Of a stretch of 64,000 nucleotides of DNA, positions 1-9,095 are shown piece after piece. Made by a program: the position numbers and the translations under genes. The stretch's first letter is position 1. Each line of letters opens with the position of its first letter. Where the stretch lies: NCBI RefSeq assembly GCF_003634455.1, contig NZ_RBLC01000003.1:248001-312000 (forward strand). The letters are read 5' to 3'. Source of the DNA: Flavobacterium endophyticum (GTDB lineage: Bacteria > Bacteroidota > Bacteroidia > Flavobacteriales > Flavobacteriaceae). The notes below the pieces were generated by a model. That model was given only the letters and a program-made list of their open reading frames with translations, had not been told where the DNA came from and did no database searches.

Positions 1-332
1 TAATAGCGGAGGCCGTAAATCGCAATTCCTTTTTGTAAGCATACCTTTGGGGGTGATTGGTAGTTTTATACATAATGTCAAGCGTTAAGTTTCCTCAAAC
101 TTAAATATCCTTGTTTTAAAAACATTTACATAATTTCAATTTTTAATTATTTTTTTTTAAGTAACTAGGAGAAGATATATGCGGTGGTTTTCAGCACACA
201 TTCGTAAGAGAATTTTGCAGAAAAAATATTTTTCAATAAAAAAGGAGGCATTTCGCCTCCTTTTCCTAGCTACCTTTTTTAAAATATAAATTATTGAAAA
301 CCAAATACAGTCAATTAAATACACTATATTTC
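1..332. other. Non-coding stretch at the window edge
   Basis: No convincing gene is visible. A plus-strand TACCTTTG at 42-49 matches the Bacteroidota -7 box TAnnTTTG, but no clear -33 TTTG and no downstream gene accompany it, so it may be chance. A small reading frame opening with ATG at 180 (about 36 codons) runs through the hairpin at 243-261 and resembles nothing. Confidence 0.4.
243..263. terminator. Hairpin with T-tail, probable intrinsic terminator
   Basis: Arms AGGAGGC (243-249) and GCCTCCT (255-261) enclose a 5-nt loop and are flanked by A's on the left and T's on the right, so it could end transcripts in either direction. The gene it would serve is not in the window unless transcripts enter from the left edge. 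Confidence 0.55.
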
Positions 333-640
333 ATCTTCCGAAATTCATTTGCTACCATAGGAAGCTGCTTCTCCGTCTTTCGAAGCCTTTTTGCCACCTA
401 CGGAAACTTTTATAACCTTTTGGAAAGCTAATTTGCCGCTTTCCGAAATTCATTTTACGTCTTCCAAAGCTTCTTTTCCAGCTACGGAAGCTTATTTTCC
501 GCCGTAGGAAGCTGCTTTTCCAACTGTGGAAATTCGTTTGCCACTTTCCAAAATCCTTTTTCCGCCTACGGAAGCCTGTTTTCCGCTTCCGAAATTAATT
601 TGTCGCCTACGGAAGCTCTTTTGCCGCTTACGGAAGTCCC
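333..640. repeat. Degenerate tandem array, about 15 units of 21 bp
   Basis: The core GAA (or AAA) of successive units falls at 340, 361, 382, 403, 423, 445, 466, 487, 508, 529, 550, 571, 591, 612 and 633, a period of 21 bp with only one-base slips. The best units read GCCTACGGAAGCT followed by TTTTCC, so the junction of two units forms a short dyad, TTCCG-N4-CGGAA. Other units carry a variant core CTTTCCGAAATT. All three plus-strand frames hit stops and slips of one base shift the minus frame, so I do not read it as coding. It lies just beyond the terminator of the S46 peptidase gene. A function is not known to me; binding-site array, structured RNA or selfish repeat are all possible. Confidence 0.85.
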
Positions 641-670
641 GTCATCCCTCAAGTTCAATACATCATAAAA

Positions 671-700
671 AAAAGCCGTTTCAAAATTGAAACGGCTTTT
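671..700 (-). terminator. Intrinsic terminator of the S46 peptidase gene
   Basis: A perfect 14-bp inverted repeat (671-684 and 687-700) containing AAGCCGTTTC/GAAACGGCTT lies 33 bp beyond the stop codon of the minus-strand peptidase gene. Read on the minus strand, the stem is followed by a run of T's (A-run at 667-674 on the plus strand). Confidence 0.85.
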
Positions 701-733
701 TAAACTATTTGAACTAATAACTAATCTAAAAAA

Positions 734-2881
734 TTATTTTGCGATTGTCATTTCGTCAACAATATGTTTCGCTCCCGCATATTTATCGATGATAAACAAT
801 ACATAACGAATATCCACATTGATGGTTCTTTGCAATTTCGAATCAAAGATTACGTCACCCGCCATAGCCTCGATGTTTCCGTCAAAAGCAACACCAATAA
901 GCTCTCCTTTTCCATTCAATACAGGAGAACCTGAGTTACCTCCCGTAATATCATTATCTGTCAAGAAGTTAACAGGCATATACCCGTTTTTGTCAGCATA
1001 CTGTCCGAAATCTTTTTTCTCGTTCAATTCGATCAATCTTTTTGGCAAGTCAAACTCTTGATCGTTTGGCTTGTACTTTTTGATTGTTCCTTGAAGCGTA
1101 GTGTAGTTGTTGATTTTTGCATCATTTCTCTTGTCAGCAGGCAAAGCACGAACTTTTCCATACGTTAAACGCAAAGTCGAATTCGCATCTGGATATTGGA
1201 TTTTGTTCAATTTAGATTCACGCAATCCTTCTACAAGTAGACGGAATGATTTTTGGAAATCATTCTCCAATTTTGCAAGATCTTCAGGCTTGTTTCTGTA
1301 AGTAGCCAAAATGCTAGAAGAAAGCAAGTACAACTTGTCGGTTTTCAAAACCTCAAGATTTGGATTTTTCAAGAATGCTTCTGCTTTTTCTTTCGTAGCA
1401 AAAACACTTTCAGCCAAAGCCTCATCTACAAATTTTGTAAAATCGTTTTTGTTCACTTTTGCCAATTCTTCAACATAAGGAGCCAATTTATAACCCGCTT
1501 TTGAAGCATATAAGTTTAATTCAGCAATCAATACGTCTCTTTCCACAGGAAGGTAGAATCCTTCGTAGATACCATCAACCATTGCTTGGATTCTTGGAAG
1601 CATTTCTGCCTTTTTAGCATCGTTTTCTTTAGCATAAGCCGTAGCAGCATTTCCTATGCTTGACGGACCTGCAGCCAAGCTGCTGTTTCTCAAGATAGAA
1701 GTCAAGTAGTTATCATGTCTTGACTTTTCGTTTGTTGCAGCATAATATTTATTGATGGTAGCAACAACATCGCCATACTTTTGTTTGTTTTCAGGCTTGT
1801 TTGCCCATTTGTTAAATTCAGCCTCTTCTTTTTGCTTAGTAGCCGCAGTTTTGAATTTAGTCAACGCATCAATCATTCCTTGACGGTTTTTCCAGTAGTT
1901 TGCTACAGAAGCATATTTAGATGCATAGTCCAAACGAACTTGGTCGCTTTTATCCATGTGGAATTTCATAGCGTCCATTCCTGTTTTAGAACCTTCAACC
2001 CAAGCAGGGTATGCAAATTTCACGTTTTGCTCGATTCCTCCAGCTGGCATCCAACGGTTGGTTCTTCCAGGATATCCTAAGATCATCGCAAAATCATTTT
2101 CTTGAACACCTTTCAAGCTGATTGGCAAGTGGTGTTTTGGTTTCAACGGAACGTTGTCTACAGAATATTCAGCAGGATTTCCGTCTTTATCAGCATATAC
2201 TCTAAACATAGAGAAATCTCCCGTATGACGAGGCCATTCCCAGTTGTCTGTATCGCCACCAAATTTACCGATGCTTTCTGGCGGAGTTCCTACTAAACGA
2301 ACATCTTTATAATCTTGGTAAACGAAATAGTAGTATTCATTTCCTTGGAAAAACGAACGAACAGAAACTGTATATTTTCCACCTTCGTCATTTTCTTTTT
2401 GGATTTTTGCAATTTCTTGGTTGATCGCTTTCTCACGCTCCGCCTCGTTCATGTTATCCGTAACTTTAGAAAGGATTCGTTTAGAAACATCGTCCATTCT
2501 TACAAAGAAACGCACATAAAGAGAGCTTGGTTTGATTTCAGACTTTTTGTCTTTTGCCCAAAAACCATCTCTCAAATAATTTTCTTTTGGAGTAGAAACT
2601 TCTGCAATCGCATCGTAACCACAGTGGTGGTTTGTCAAAACCAAACCTTGGTTAGAAATAATTTCAGCCGTACAGCCACCATTAAATTGGACGATAGCGT
2701 CTTTGATACTTGAATGGTTGATGCTGTAGATTTCTTCTGATGTCAGCTGCAATCCCATTTTTTGCATGTCACGGTGATTCAAACGCTCGATGAACATCAA
2801 AAACCACATTCCTTCGTCAGCCTTTACCGTTGTCGGAACAAGCAGTATCGCCGTAATTAAGGATAAAATAATTTTTTTCAT
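734..2881 (-). CDS. S46 family dipeptidyl-peptidase (DPP7-like)
   Basis: Exported serine exopeptidase expected to remove dipeptides from peptide N-termini in the periplasm, feeding an amino-acid-using metabolism. The 715-residue length is typical of S46. Residues 1-21 form a signal peptide. The catalytic triad is readable: His86 in TNHHC, Asp222 in PRHTGDF and Ser650 in GNSGSP. After the serine the motif FDGN carries Gly668 at the position that is Gly in Porphyromonas DPP7 and Arg in the acidic-specific DPP11, so a DPP7-type preference for hydrophobic P1 residues is inferred. Monocistronic: a terminator follows, and the next upstream gene is a separate minus-strand unit about 200 bp away. CGCGAA and TTCGCG (2953-2974) form a small dyad upstream of the start, possibly regulatory. 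Family call is firm; the subtype is inference. Confidence 0.95.
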   Translation of the reverse strand: MKKIILSLITAILLVPTTVKADEGMWFLMFIERLNHRDMQKMGLQLTSEEIYSINHSSIKDAIVQFNGGCTAEIISNQGLVLTNHHCGYDAIAEVSTPKENYLRDGFWAKDKKSEIKPSSLYVRFFVRMDDVSKRILSKVTDNMNEAEREKAINQEIAKIQKENDEGGKYTVSVRSFFQGNEYYYFVYQDYKDVRLVGTPPESIGKFGGDTDNWEWPRHTGDFSMFRVYADKDGNPAEYSVDNVPLKPKHHLPISLKGVQENDFAMILGYPGRTNRWMPAGGIEQNVKFAYPAWVEGSKTGMDAMKFHMDKSDQVRLDYASKYASVANYWKNRQGMIDALTKFKTAATKQKEEAEFNKWANKPENKQKYGDVVATINKYYAATNEKSRHDNYLTSILRNSSLAAGPSSIGNAATAYAKENDAKKAEMLPRIQAMVDGIYEGFYLPVERDVLIAELNLYASKAGYKLAPYVEELAKVNKNDFTKFVDEALAESVFATKEKAEAFLKNPNLEVLKTDKLYLLSSSILATYRNKPEDLAKLENDFQKSFRLLVEGLRESKLNKIQYPDANSTLRLTYGKVRALPADKRNDAKINNYTTLQGTIKKYKPNDQEFDLPKRLIELNEKKDFGQYADKNGYMPVNFLTDNDITGGNSGSPVLNGKGELIGVAFDGNIEAMAGDVIFDSKLQRTINVDIRYVLFIIDKYAGAKHIVDEMTIAK

Positions 2882-3091
2882 TGAATAGTATTTAAAGTTT
2901 AATAGATATATGCTAGTAGTCTTTAAAAATGCATTTTTGTTACATTTTTGACCGCGAACATATATATTTTCGCGATGCGAATATACTTCATTTTACAATT
3001 TTAGGCCTATAATCAAGGAGAAAACTAAATCGTTATCGCAATTTTTAACTTTTACTTTAGACTTATCCCTAGAGAAATTTGCTTCCTGATC

Positions 3092-5080
3092 TTACTTATA
3101 CAGATCCGCAAACTCCTTGGTTCTCTTGGCGGCTTTTTCAGGCAGGAAATTCCTTTCGCCCAAGTGGAAATAGTATTGTTGGATGAACGCCTTAAAATAC
3201 TTGATGTCTTTTTCGTCTTCCGCTGTCTTCTTTTTAATAAGATTATTTTTCCAGAGCGGATCTTTTCTATAATCTGCCTTGACCAGTACGTCCTTTTCAT
3301 TAAACTGATAATAATGCGAATCTGTCGTACAGTTAAAAGCACTATTTGAAAAATTGATAGCAAAATGATCCTTTTGAGCTTCGATATCAAAATGATTCTT
3401 TCCAAAAGCAAAATAAGGCTTGTGGTAATCAAGCATTCCTAAAAGTGTTGGCATGATGTCAATATGCTGCATGATTTTGTCATCTGTTCCTCTGAAGTTT
3501 TTGCCCGGATGATAAAACAAAATCGGAATCGAGTAATCATACGGCGGTTTCAAAAACTTTGGCGAATCTGCTCCCGATGCATGATCGGCCGTAATGATAA
3601 ACAACGTATTCTTAAACCATGGCTCATTCCTGATACTTTCAAAAAAGATCTTGAGTGCATAATCCGAATACTTTATGGCACGATGTATCGGAAGCGTTCC
3701 TTCGGAGAATTTATTTTCAAATCCTTTTGGAATGCTAAACGGATGGTGAGACGACAAAGTAAAAACAGTCGTAAAAAAAGGCTTCGGCATTTGGTTGACC
3801 TTTTCATGCACGAAAGGCCAGAATTTATGATCCCAGATTCCCCATTTGCCATCAAAATCATCATCGCCTCTTTCTTCTTCATATTCTTCTCTCGATTGGA
3901 ATTCTTTAATATCAAGATTTTTTCCAAACGAAACAAAGCCCATCGATTCCTTTACAGCGCCATGCATGAAAGCTGTATGATAGCCCATTTCGTTCATACA
4001 AGCCGGAAGCGCATAATAATCTGCAACCGAGTTCGGCAATGACAAAAACGGCTCCTTAAATGTCGGGATGGAAGCCCAAATAGCAGGCAGGGCATCCATA
4101 GAACGGTAGCCGTTCTGGTAGGCATTCGTAAAAAGATAGCCTTCATTAAAAAGCGAATCCAAAAAAGGAGTATTCGTCGGCTGCTTCGGCTTGAACTGGT
4201 CCGAAAGACTCTTGATGTGCGCCTTTCCAAAACTTTCCAAAATTATTATAAAGACATTTGTTTTCTTGTCGATGGAAAACATATTTGAAGAAGAAGGCTT
4301 GTGTGTGGTCGGCAAATAAGCCGCGGCAGTTCGTTTATCAAAATATTCAAGTTTCGGGACTTTCTTAGATTTGCCGATAGTACGGAAAAGGCAAAAAGGA
4401 TTGCTTAATATCAAGGAAGTATGAGAAGCATTATCCGTATAAAGAAAAGCGTCGCTCATGGAAATCGGAAACGAAGCTTTAGAAAGACTTGCTCCCCTGA
4501 CAAAAAATACAGTCAAGAAAACCATTACGCCTAGATAAGCCGAATTGACAAGATAGTAATCGCGATTATTCGTAAGAACCGATTTTCCGTTTCCGATAAG
4601 CTTATAGCCCACGCTGAGCAATCCGAGGATAATGAAATAGAAAATAAAGCCATACCAATAATCGGCTATGAAATCGATTATAAGAAGCGAAAAACTATCT
4701 TCTTTTACCAGAAACAAGTCGCCTAAAACCAGTCTAGATTGTTTGTATGGATAGTAAAATACGTCTGCAAAATTGACTAGCAGTCCAAGACTATTCAAGC
4801 CCATATAAACCCAGAAAAGTTTCTTTTGGTAATTTGCTTTTTCCCTAAATCGAAAAGGCACTAGCGATAAAAAGATAAACGGAAGGTTCAGATACAATAT
4901 CGAAACCGTATCAAACATCAGGCTTCCCCTGAGCAGCGAAATGATATCTTTTCCACGTATCGGATCGATCAGGTCATCATTAAAATAATAAAAGAGTAAT
5001 CTTCCGAGCATAAAAGCGACATACACGACCAAAAGCCGCAATGCCATGACAGTAAAATCATTTTTCCAGTTGATTTTCAT
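3092..5080 (-). CDS. Sulfatase-fold membrane protein, LTA synthase/phosphoglycerol transferase-like
   Basis: About 662 residues from the ATG at 5080. The frame is open to 5179, but the upstream initiator would be a TTG lying inside a -7 promoter box (5177-5184), so the downstream ATG is preferred. The N-terminal third holds about five hydrophobic membrane segments, as in MdoB/LtaS-type enzymes. The C-terminal extracytoplasmic domain shows alkaline-phosphatase-superfamily landmarks: IILESFG (metal-binding Glu), NGYRSMDALPAI (nucleophile region, Ser rather than the Thr of LtaS), TPFLDSL, and TADHASG near the end. It probably transfers a phospho-alcohol group from a lipid donor to an envelope glycan or lipid. 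The substrate cannot be told from sequence; phosphoethanolamine transfer is an alternative. Confidence 0.85.
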   Translation of the reverse strand: MKINWKNDFTVMALRLLVVYVAFMLGRLLFYYFNDDLIDPIRGKDIISLLRGSLMFDTVSILYLNLPFIFLSLVPFRFREKANYQKKLFWVYMGLNSLGLLVNFADVFYYPYKQSRLVLGDLFLVKEDSFSLLIIDFIADYWYGFIFYFIILGLLSVGYKLIGNGKSVLTNNRDYYLVNSAYLGVMVFLTVFFVRGASLSKASFPISMSDAFLYTDNASHTSLILSNPFCLFRTIGKSKKVPKLEYFDKRTAAAYLPTTHKPSSSNMFSIDKKTNVFIIILESFGKAHIKSLSDQFKPKQPTNTPFLDSLFNEGYLFTNAYQNGYRSMDALPAIWASIPTFKEPFLSLPNSVADYYALPACMNEMGYHTAFMHGAVKESMGFVSFGKNLDIKEFQSREEYEEERGDDDFDGKWGIWDHKFWPFVHEKVNQMPKPFFTTVFTLSSHHPFSIPKGFENKFSEGTLPIHRAIKYSDYALKIFFESIRNEPWFKNTLFIITADHASGADSPKFLKPPYDYSIPILFYHPGKNFRGTDDKIMQHIDIMPTLLGMLDYHKPYFAFGKNHFDIEAQKDHFAINFSNSAFNCTTDSHYYQFNEKDVLVKADYRKDPLWKNNLIKKKTAEDEKDIKYFKAFIQQYYFHLGERNFLPEKAAKRTKEFADLYK

Positions 5081-5176
5081 AAAATCTAACCATTGTGTCC
5101 TTCTGAAGATGAGGCTTATACAGCATCGATTCTGCGGTATCAGAAGAACGGGTGGGGGACTCAAAATATATTCACG

Positions 5177-5184
5177 CAAAAATA
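5177..5184 (-). promoter_or_regulatory. -7 promoter box for the sulfatase-fold gene
   Basis: TATTTTTG on the minus strand, an exact TAnnTTTG match about 97 nt upstream of the chosen ATG. No good -33 TTTG is visible at the usual distance of about 20 nt. It supports the start at 5080 because the longer frame would begin inside it. Confidence 0.45.
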
Positions 5185-5294
5185 ACGAATAATTTACATT
5201 TGATTAATAATCTCTAGAAAATTACAGTCAGATGCTGCCGACAGGCGCTATCTATAGAGATGAGTTTTTCAAACGAATTGATGAAAACAAAATA

Positions 5295-5325
5295 TAAAAA
5301 AGCGACTCAATGAGTCGCTTTTTTT
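5295..5325. terminator. Bidirectional intrinsic terminator after obg
   Basis: AGCGACTCA (5301-5309) and TGAGTCGCT (5311-5319) form a 9-bp stem with A's before and T's after it. It overlaps the obg stop codon (5324-5326) and ends the hpt-adk-CBS-obg transcript. Confidence 0.85.
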
Positions 5326-6358
5326 ATGCTTCTGGAGTAGCCTGAATCTGATTTTCTTCAGAATTCAGCATTTCCCAAAGCTTGTCTTTCAATTCTAGCA
5401 AGCCTTGATTGGCTATCGAAGAGATGAAATGGTATTTTAATCCTTTGAAATCTTTATCTAGTTGTGCTTTCATTTCGGCTTTCAGCTCCTCATCGAGCAT
5501 GTCTGATTTTGAAATCACGATAAATCTTTCCTTATCTAAAATCTCTGGATTGTAGCGACGTAATTCATCCAAAAGAATTTCATATTCTTTTTTGATATCG
5601 TCGGCATCTGCCGGAATCAAAAACAACAGGACTGAATTTCTTTCGATATGTCTCAAGAAATAATGCCCGAGTCCTTTTCCTTCTGCAGCGCCTTCAATAA
5701 TACCCGGAATATCGGCCATTACAAACGATTGAAAATCCCTGTAGGCTACAATTCCTAAATTTGGCTTTAATGTCGTAAAAGGATAGTCGGCAATTTTTGG
5801 CTTAGCCGAAGTCAGTACCGACAGCAAAGTCGATTTTCCTGCATTTGGAAAACCTACCAAACCAACATCTGCCAGAACTTTAAGTTCTAAGATTACGTCA
5901 ATTTCGTTGGCTGGCATTCCAGGCTGCGAATATCTTGGCGTCTGGTTGGTAGAGCTTCTAAAGTGCCAGTTTCCTAGACCTCCTTTTCCTCCTTTTGCAA
6001 CAATTTTTTTCTCGCCGTGTTCGGTAATCTCAAATAAAATTTCGTTGGTTTCTTTATCACGGACAACAGTTCCTAACGGAACTTCGATAAATTTATCTTC
6101 TCCATCAGCACCCGTGCTTCTCGCGCTTCCACCATCGCCGCCGTGACCAGCTTTAACGTGTTTTGCAAACTTTAAGTGAAACAACGTCCAAAGCCCTTTG
6201 TTTCCCACTAAATATACGTGTCCACCGCGTCCGCCGTCTCCACCATCCGGACCGCCTTTTTCAATAAATTTCTCTCTATGCAAATGCGTCGATCCTTTTC
6301 CTCCTTTTCCGGAAGAAACATAAATCTTAACGTAATCTACAAAATTTCCCTCTGTCAT
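5324..6358 (-). CDS. obg: Obg family ribosome-associated GTPase
   Basis: Cytoplasmic P-loop GTPase involved in 50S ribosome maturation and stress signalling, usually essential. The 344-residue protein has the glycine-rich Obg fold at residues 1-160 ([18 protein letters not shown], repeated GGDGG clusters), followed by the G domain with G1 GFPNAGKST (about 167-175), G3 DIPG and G4 SKSD. It has a short acidic tail rather than the long C-terminal TGS extension of some family members. It is the last gene of a minus-strand operon and follows the CBS/CorC gene by about 90 bp; that gap contains a 14-bp inverted repeat (6381-6425). Confidence 0.97.
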   Translation of the reverse strand: MTEGNFVDYVKIYVSSGKGGKGSTHLHREKFIEKGGPDGGDGGRGGHVYLVGNKGLWTLFHLKFAKHVKAGHGGDGGSARSTGADGEDKFIEVPLGTVVRDKETNEILFEITEHGEKKIVAKGGKGGLGNWHFRSSTNQTPRYSQPGMPANEIDVILELKVLADVGLVGFPNAGKSTLLSVLTSAKPKIADYPFTTLKPNLGIVAYRDFQSFVMADIPGIIEGAAEGKGLGHYFLRHIERNSVLLFLIPADADDIKKEYEILLDELRRYNPEILDKERFIVISKSDMLDEELKAEMKAQLDKDFKGLKYHFISSIANQGLLELKDKLWEMLNSEENQIQATPEA

Positions 6359-6380
6359 TTTCTTTGTTTAAAGTGTAAAT

Positions 6381-6425
6381 TTTAAGGTTTAAAGCAACAG
6401 TATTCTGCTGACTTTAAACCTTAAA
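6381..6425. repeat. 14-bp perfect inverted repeat between the CorC-like gene and obg
   Basis: TTTAAGGTTTAAAG (6381-6394) is repeated in inverted orientation at 6412-6425, with a smaller CAG/CTG stem inside the 17-nt loop. It has no T-run for either strand, so it is more likely an mRNA processing or stability element, or a dispersed palindrome, than a terminator. Confidence 0.6.
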
Positions 6426-6445
6426 CTCTATACTGTTTATTTTAT

Positions 6446-7720
6446 TTATTCTTTTAGTGAACGCACCAAAACCTTGTCGATTTTAACGCCGTCCATATCT
6501 ATAACTTCTAGTTCGAATAGGTTCCAGATTAGTTTTTCGCCTTGTTTCGGAATATAGGAAAGCTCTGTCATGATCAAGCCGCTCACTGTCGTAACTTCAT
6601 AATCATTGATAAGCTCGTCCAAATCAAAATAGGTCAAAAAGTCATGGAGCGAATAATGTCCGTCCACTAACCAAGTCCCGTCTTCTCTAGCTACAAGCTG
6701 GAATTCTTCATGATAAAAATCAGAAGCATCGCCAACTAGAGCTTCCAAGATATCATTTAAAGTAATCATCCCTTGCGTGATTCCGTACTCGTCGGTCACG
6801 ATAGCATAATGTACTTTAGTTTTCTTGAAAATATCCAACGCCTTATAAGCCGAAGTGTGTTCGATCAAATAGACCGGTTCCTTCATTATTTCTCTTAGGT
6901 TGAAGTTGCCGTTTTCAAATTTGGCGAACAAATCCTTAAGCAATACAACGCCTACTACTTCATCTAAACTTTCTTCACATACCGGATAAACGGAGTGGAT
7001 TTCGTCTAAAACTTTTTGCTTTAACGTAGCAAAATCATCTTCTAAAGAAAGATAATCAACCGATTTCCTGTGGGTCATCAAGGAGTTTACCTTTCTGTCA
7101 CCAATGTGGAAAACACGTTCCACGATATCTTGTTCGATTTCTTGTACTTCGCCGACCTCAGTTCCTTCTTTGATAATGGCCTTGATTTCTTCCTCAGTTA
7201 CTTTTCCATCGGCAGTAGGCCTGATTCGGAATAATTTTAGTAACGATTCTGTAGAAATGGTCAAAAGCCAGATAAACGGAGCCGTGATAACCGAGATTAT
7301 TTTCATCGGCAAGGCTACCGTTTTTGCGATAGACTCTGGATAATTCAATCCTATTCTTTTTGGAAGCAATTCGCCCAATACCAATGAGAAGAAAGTCAGC
7401 ACAACAACTACAATTCCAACAGAAAGATTGGCAGAATACGGTTGAAGGACTTCAAACTGGTCTAAGAAAATCTTTACATCATCAGTGACTTTATCACCTG
7501 AATAAATACCTGTTAAGATTCCGATTAATGTGATTCCGATTTGAACAGTCGACAAAAATTTGTTTGGTGAATTGGCCAAATCCAGTGCGGTTTTAGCGCT
7601 CGTATTCCCCTTTTTTGCAGAAGTTTCCAATCTGTTTTTTCGCGCTGATATCAATGCGATTTCCGACATCGAAAAAACACCATTCAAAAGGATTAAAAAG
7701 AAAATTATAGCTATTTCCAA
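6446..7720 (-). CDS. Hemolysin/CorC-family membrane protein (DUF21, CBS pair, CorC_HlyC)
   Basis: Inner-membrane protein of the CNNM/CorC class, linked in other bacteria to Mg2+ or Co2+ efflux. The 424 residues contain an N-terminal DUF21 membrane domain (1-190, opening with hydrophobic MEIAIIFFLILLNGVFSMSE), a tandem CBS pair (about 205-330, with YAIVTDEYGITQGMITLNDI) and a C-terminal FAD-like CorC_HlyC domain (about 340-420). Only 15 bp separate it from adk upstream, so it is co-transcribed with hpt, adk and probably obg. The old hemolysin name is historical; toxin activity is not implied. Confidence 0.92.
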   Translation of the reverse strand: MEIAIIFFLILLNGVFSMSEIALISARKNRLETSAKKGNTSAKTALDLANSPNKFLSTVQIGITLIGILTGIYSGDKVTDDVKIFLDQFEVLQPYSANLSVGIVVVVLTFFSLVLGELLPKRIGLNYPESIAKTVALPMKIISVITAPFIWLLTISTESLLKLFRIRPTADGKVTEEEIKAIIKEGTEVGEVQEIEQDIVERVFHIGDRKVNSLMTHRKSVDYLSLEDDFATLKQKVLDEIHSVYPVCEESLDEVVGVVLLKDLFAKFENGNFNLREIMKEPVYLIEHTSAYKALDIFKKTKVHYAIVTDEYGITQGMITLNDILEALVGDASDFYHEEFQLVAREDGTWLVDGHYSLHDFLTYFDLDELINDYEVTTVSGLIMTELSYIPKQGEKLIWNLFELEVIDMDGVKIDKVLVRSLKE

Positions 7721-7735
7721 GATTTATAAATTAAG

Positions 7736-8308
7736 TTAAAGGCTATCGATTACAGTACTTAATCGATGTGTAATTTCTTCTATGGAACCAATTCCGTCCA
7801 CAGCATGAAATTTATTTTGTGCTTTATAATAGTCCATTAATGGAGCTGTTTTTTCGTTGTATTCTTGATAACGGTTCCTGATTTTTTCTTCATCTTGGTC
7901 ATCAGGTCTACCTGATGTTTTTCCTCTTTCTAAAAGTCTTTTTACCAATATCTCATCATTGGCTTCCAAAGCAACCGTTGCCGTAATTTTTTCATCTTTA
8001 GACTCCAAAAATTTATCTAAAGCTTCTGCTTGCGACAAAGTTCTTGGAAATCCGTCAAAAAGAAACCCTCTAGATTCTGGATTTTTATCAACCTCGCTTT
8101 GAAGCATCTGTATTGTTACTTCGTCTGGAACTAAATCACCTTTGTCCATATAGGTCTTCGCCAATTTGCCAAGTTCCGTTTCATTTTTAATATTAAATCT
8201 AAAAATATCACCCGTTGAAAGATGGGTCAGATTGTATTTTCCTTTTAAGAATTCGGCCTGTGTTCCTTTTCCTGCCCCAGGCTTTCCAAATAATACGATA
8301 TTAATCAT
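7736..8308 (-). CDS. adk: Adenylate kinase
   Basis: Cytoplasmic enzyme interconverting ATP plus AMP and two ADP. The 190-residue protein begins with the P-loop GKPGAGKGTQ and shows the AMP-binding motifs STGDIFR and FDGFPRT and the LID-region motif RLLERGKTSGRPDD. The short LID, without the Cys4 zinc motif, fits the short adenylate kinase form. It lies between hpt (67 bp upstream) and the CorC-like gene (15 bp downstream) on the minus strand. Confidence 0.97.
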   Translation of the reverse strand: MINIVLFGKPGAGKGTQAEFLKGKYNLTHLSTGDIFRFNIKNETELGKLAKTYMDKGDLVPDEVTIQMLQSEVDKNPESRGFLFDGFPRTLSQAEALDKFLESKDEKITATVALEANDEILVKRLLERGKTSGRPDDQDEEKIRNRYQEYNEKTAPLMDYYKAQNKFHAVDGIGSIEEITHRLSTVIDSL

Positions 8309-8375
8309 TGTGTTAGTTGTGAGTTATTATATGCCAGGATTTTTCAATCCAAAATGTTGTAATCTTTAGATTTTA

Positions 8376-8906
8376 TTATTCTTTCAATTGGTATACTTCC
8401 GGAATGTTTCTTCCCAGTCCGTCATAATCCAAACCAAACCCAACGATGAATCTGTTCGGAATTTCAATACCAATATAATCAATTTTTATATCTTTTTTAT
8501 ACGCTTCGGGCTTTAAAAACAAAGTAGCGATTTTGAGCTGCCTTACATTTTGCGCTTCAAACATGGCTTTCAGTTCGACCAAAGTATTTCCCGTGTCGAC
8601 AATATCTTCTATTACGACAACGGTTCTTCCCGATAAATCTTGATTAAGCCCAATGAGTTTTTTTACTTCATTGGTTGTAGAAATGCCTTCATAGGAGGCT
8701 AATTTCACAAAGCTCACTTCGCAAGCTTTTGGATAGTGTTTCATGAAGTCTGAAACAACCATAAAGGCGCCGTTCAAAACGCCCACAAACAGGGGTATCT
8801 CTTCGTCTAGGTCTTCTGCCACTTCCTGCGCCATCTTGGCTATGGCAGCATCAATTTCCTTTGCGCTGATGAAAGGAACAAAATGTTTGTCGTGAAGCTG
8901 TATCAC
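8376..8906 (-). CDS. hpt: Hypoxanthine phosphoribosyltransferase
   Basis: Purine-salvage enzyme transferring PRPP ribose-phosphate to hypoxanthine or guanine. At 176 residues it is typical in length. The PRPP-binding motif VVIEDIVDTGNTL is present, as are the N-terminal LFVGVLNGAFMV and the C-terminal hood IPNRFIVGFGLDYDG. The start is a GTG at 8904-8906; no ATG exists between it and the -7 box (8932-8939), which would give a leader of about 20 nt. First gene of the hpt-adk-CorC-obg operon. Confidence 0.96.
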   Translation of the reverse strand: MIQLHDKHFVPFISAKEIDAAIAKMAQEVAEDLDEEIPLFVGVLNGAFMVVSDFMKHYPKACEVSFVKLASYEGISTTNEVKKLIGLNQDLSGRTVVVIEDIVDTGNTLVELKAMFEAQNVRQLKIATLFLKPEAYKKDIKIDYIGIEIPNRFIVGFGLDYDGLGRNIPEVYQLKE

Positions 8907-8931
8907 AATTATATTGTTAAATAATAAGTTG

Positions 8932-8939
8932 CAAATATA
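8932..8939 (-). promoter_or_regulatory. -7 promoter box of the hpt-adk operon
   Basis: TATATTTG on the minus strand matches TAnnTTTG exactly, 25 nt upstream of the GTG start of hpt. A TTG lies about 24 nt further upstream (8964-8966), slightly beyond the usual -33 spacing. Confidence 0.55.
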
Positions 8940-8990
8940 CTAAAATAGAATCCAGCTATTTTACAATTTATTTCAGTTTTATTACAATTT

Positions 8991-8998
8991 TATTTTTG
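8991..8998 (+). promoter_or_regulatory. Possible -7 box for the sugar dehydrogenase gene
   Basis: TATTTTTG on the plus strand is an exact TAnnTTTG match, 97 nt before the ATG at 9096. The DNA is AT-rich and no -33 element is evident, so a chance match cannot be excluded. Confidence 0.3.
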
Positions 8999-9095
8999 TT
9001 AAATAATATTTAATATTCTGCAGGTCCAGAGGATAAAAAATTTAAAATCAGTAAATTCAAGCTTCGAAAAAAGAACCGCTAAAACTTTTCCAGCT

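Noticed and set aside
333..640. The 21-bp array as a CRISPR array
   Set aside because: Units are contiguous without unique spacers, the period is too short, and no cas genes are present.
333..640. The 21-bp array as a heptapeptide-repeat gene
   Set aside because: All three plus-strand frames carry stops, and single-base slips break the minus-strand frame.
3052..3432. 126-codon minus-strand frame
   Set aside because: It lies within the sulfatase-fold gene in another frame and is Ile/Leu/Arg-biased; a shadow of the real gene.
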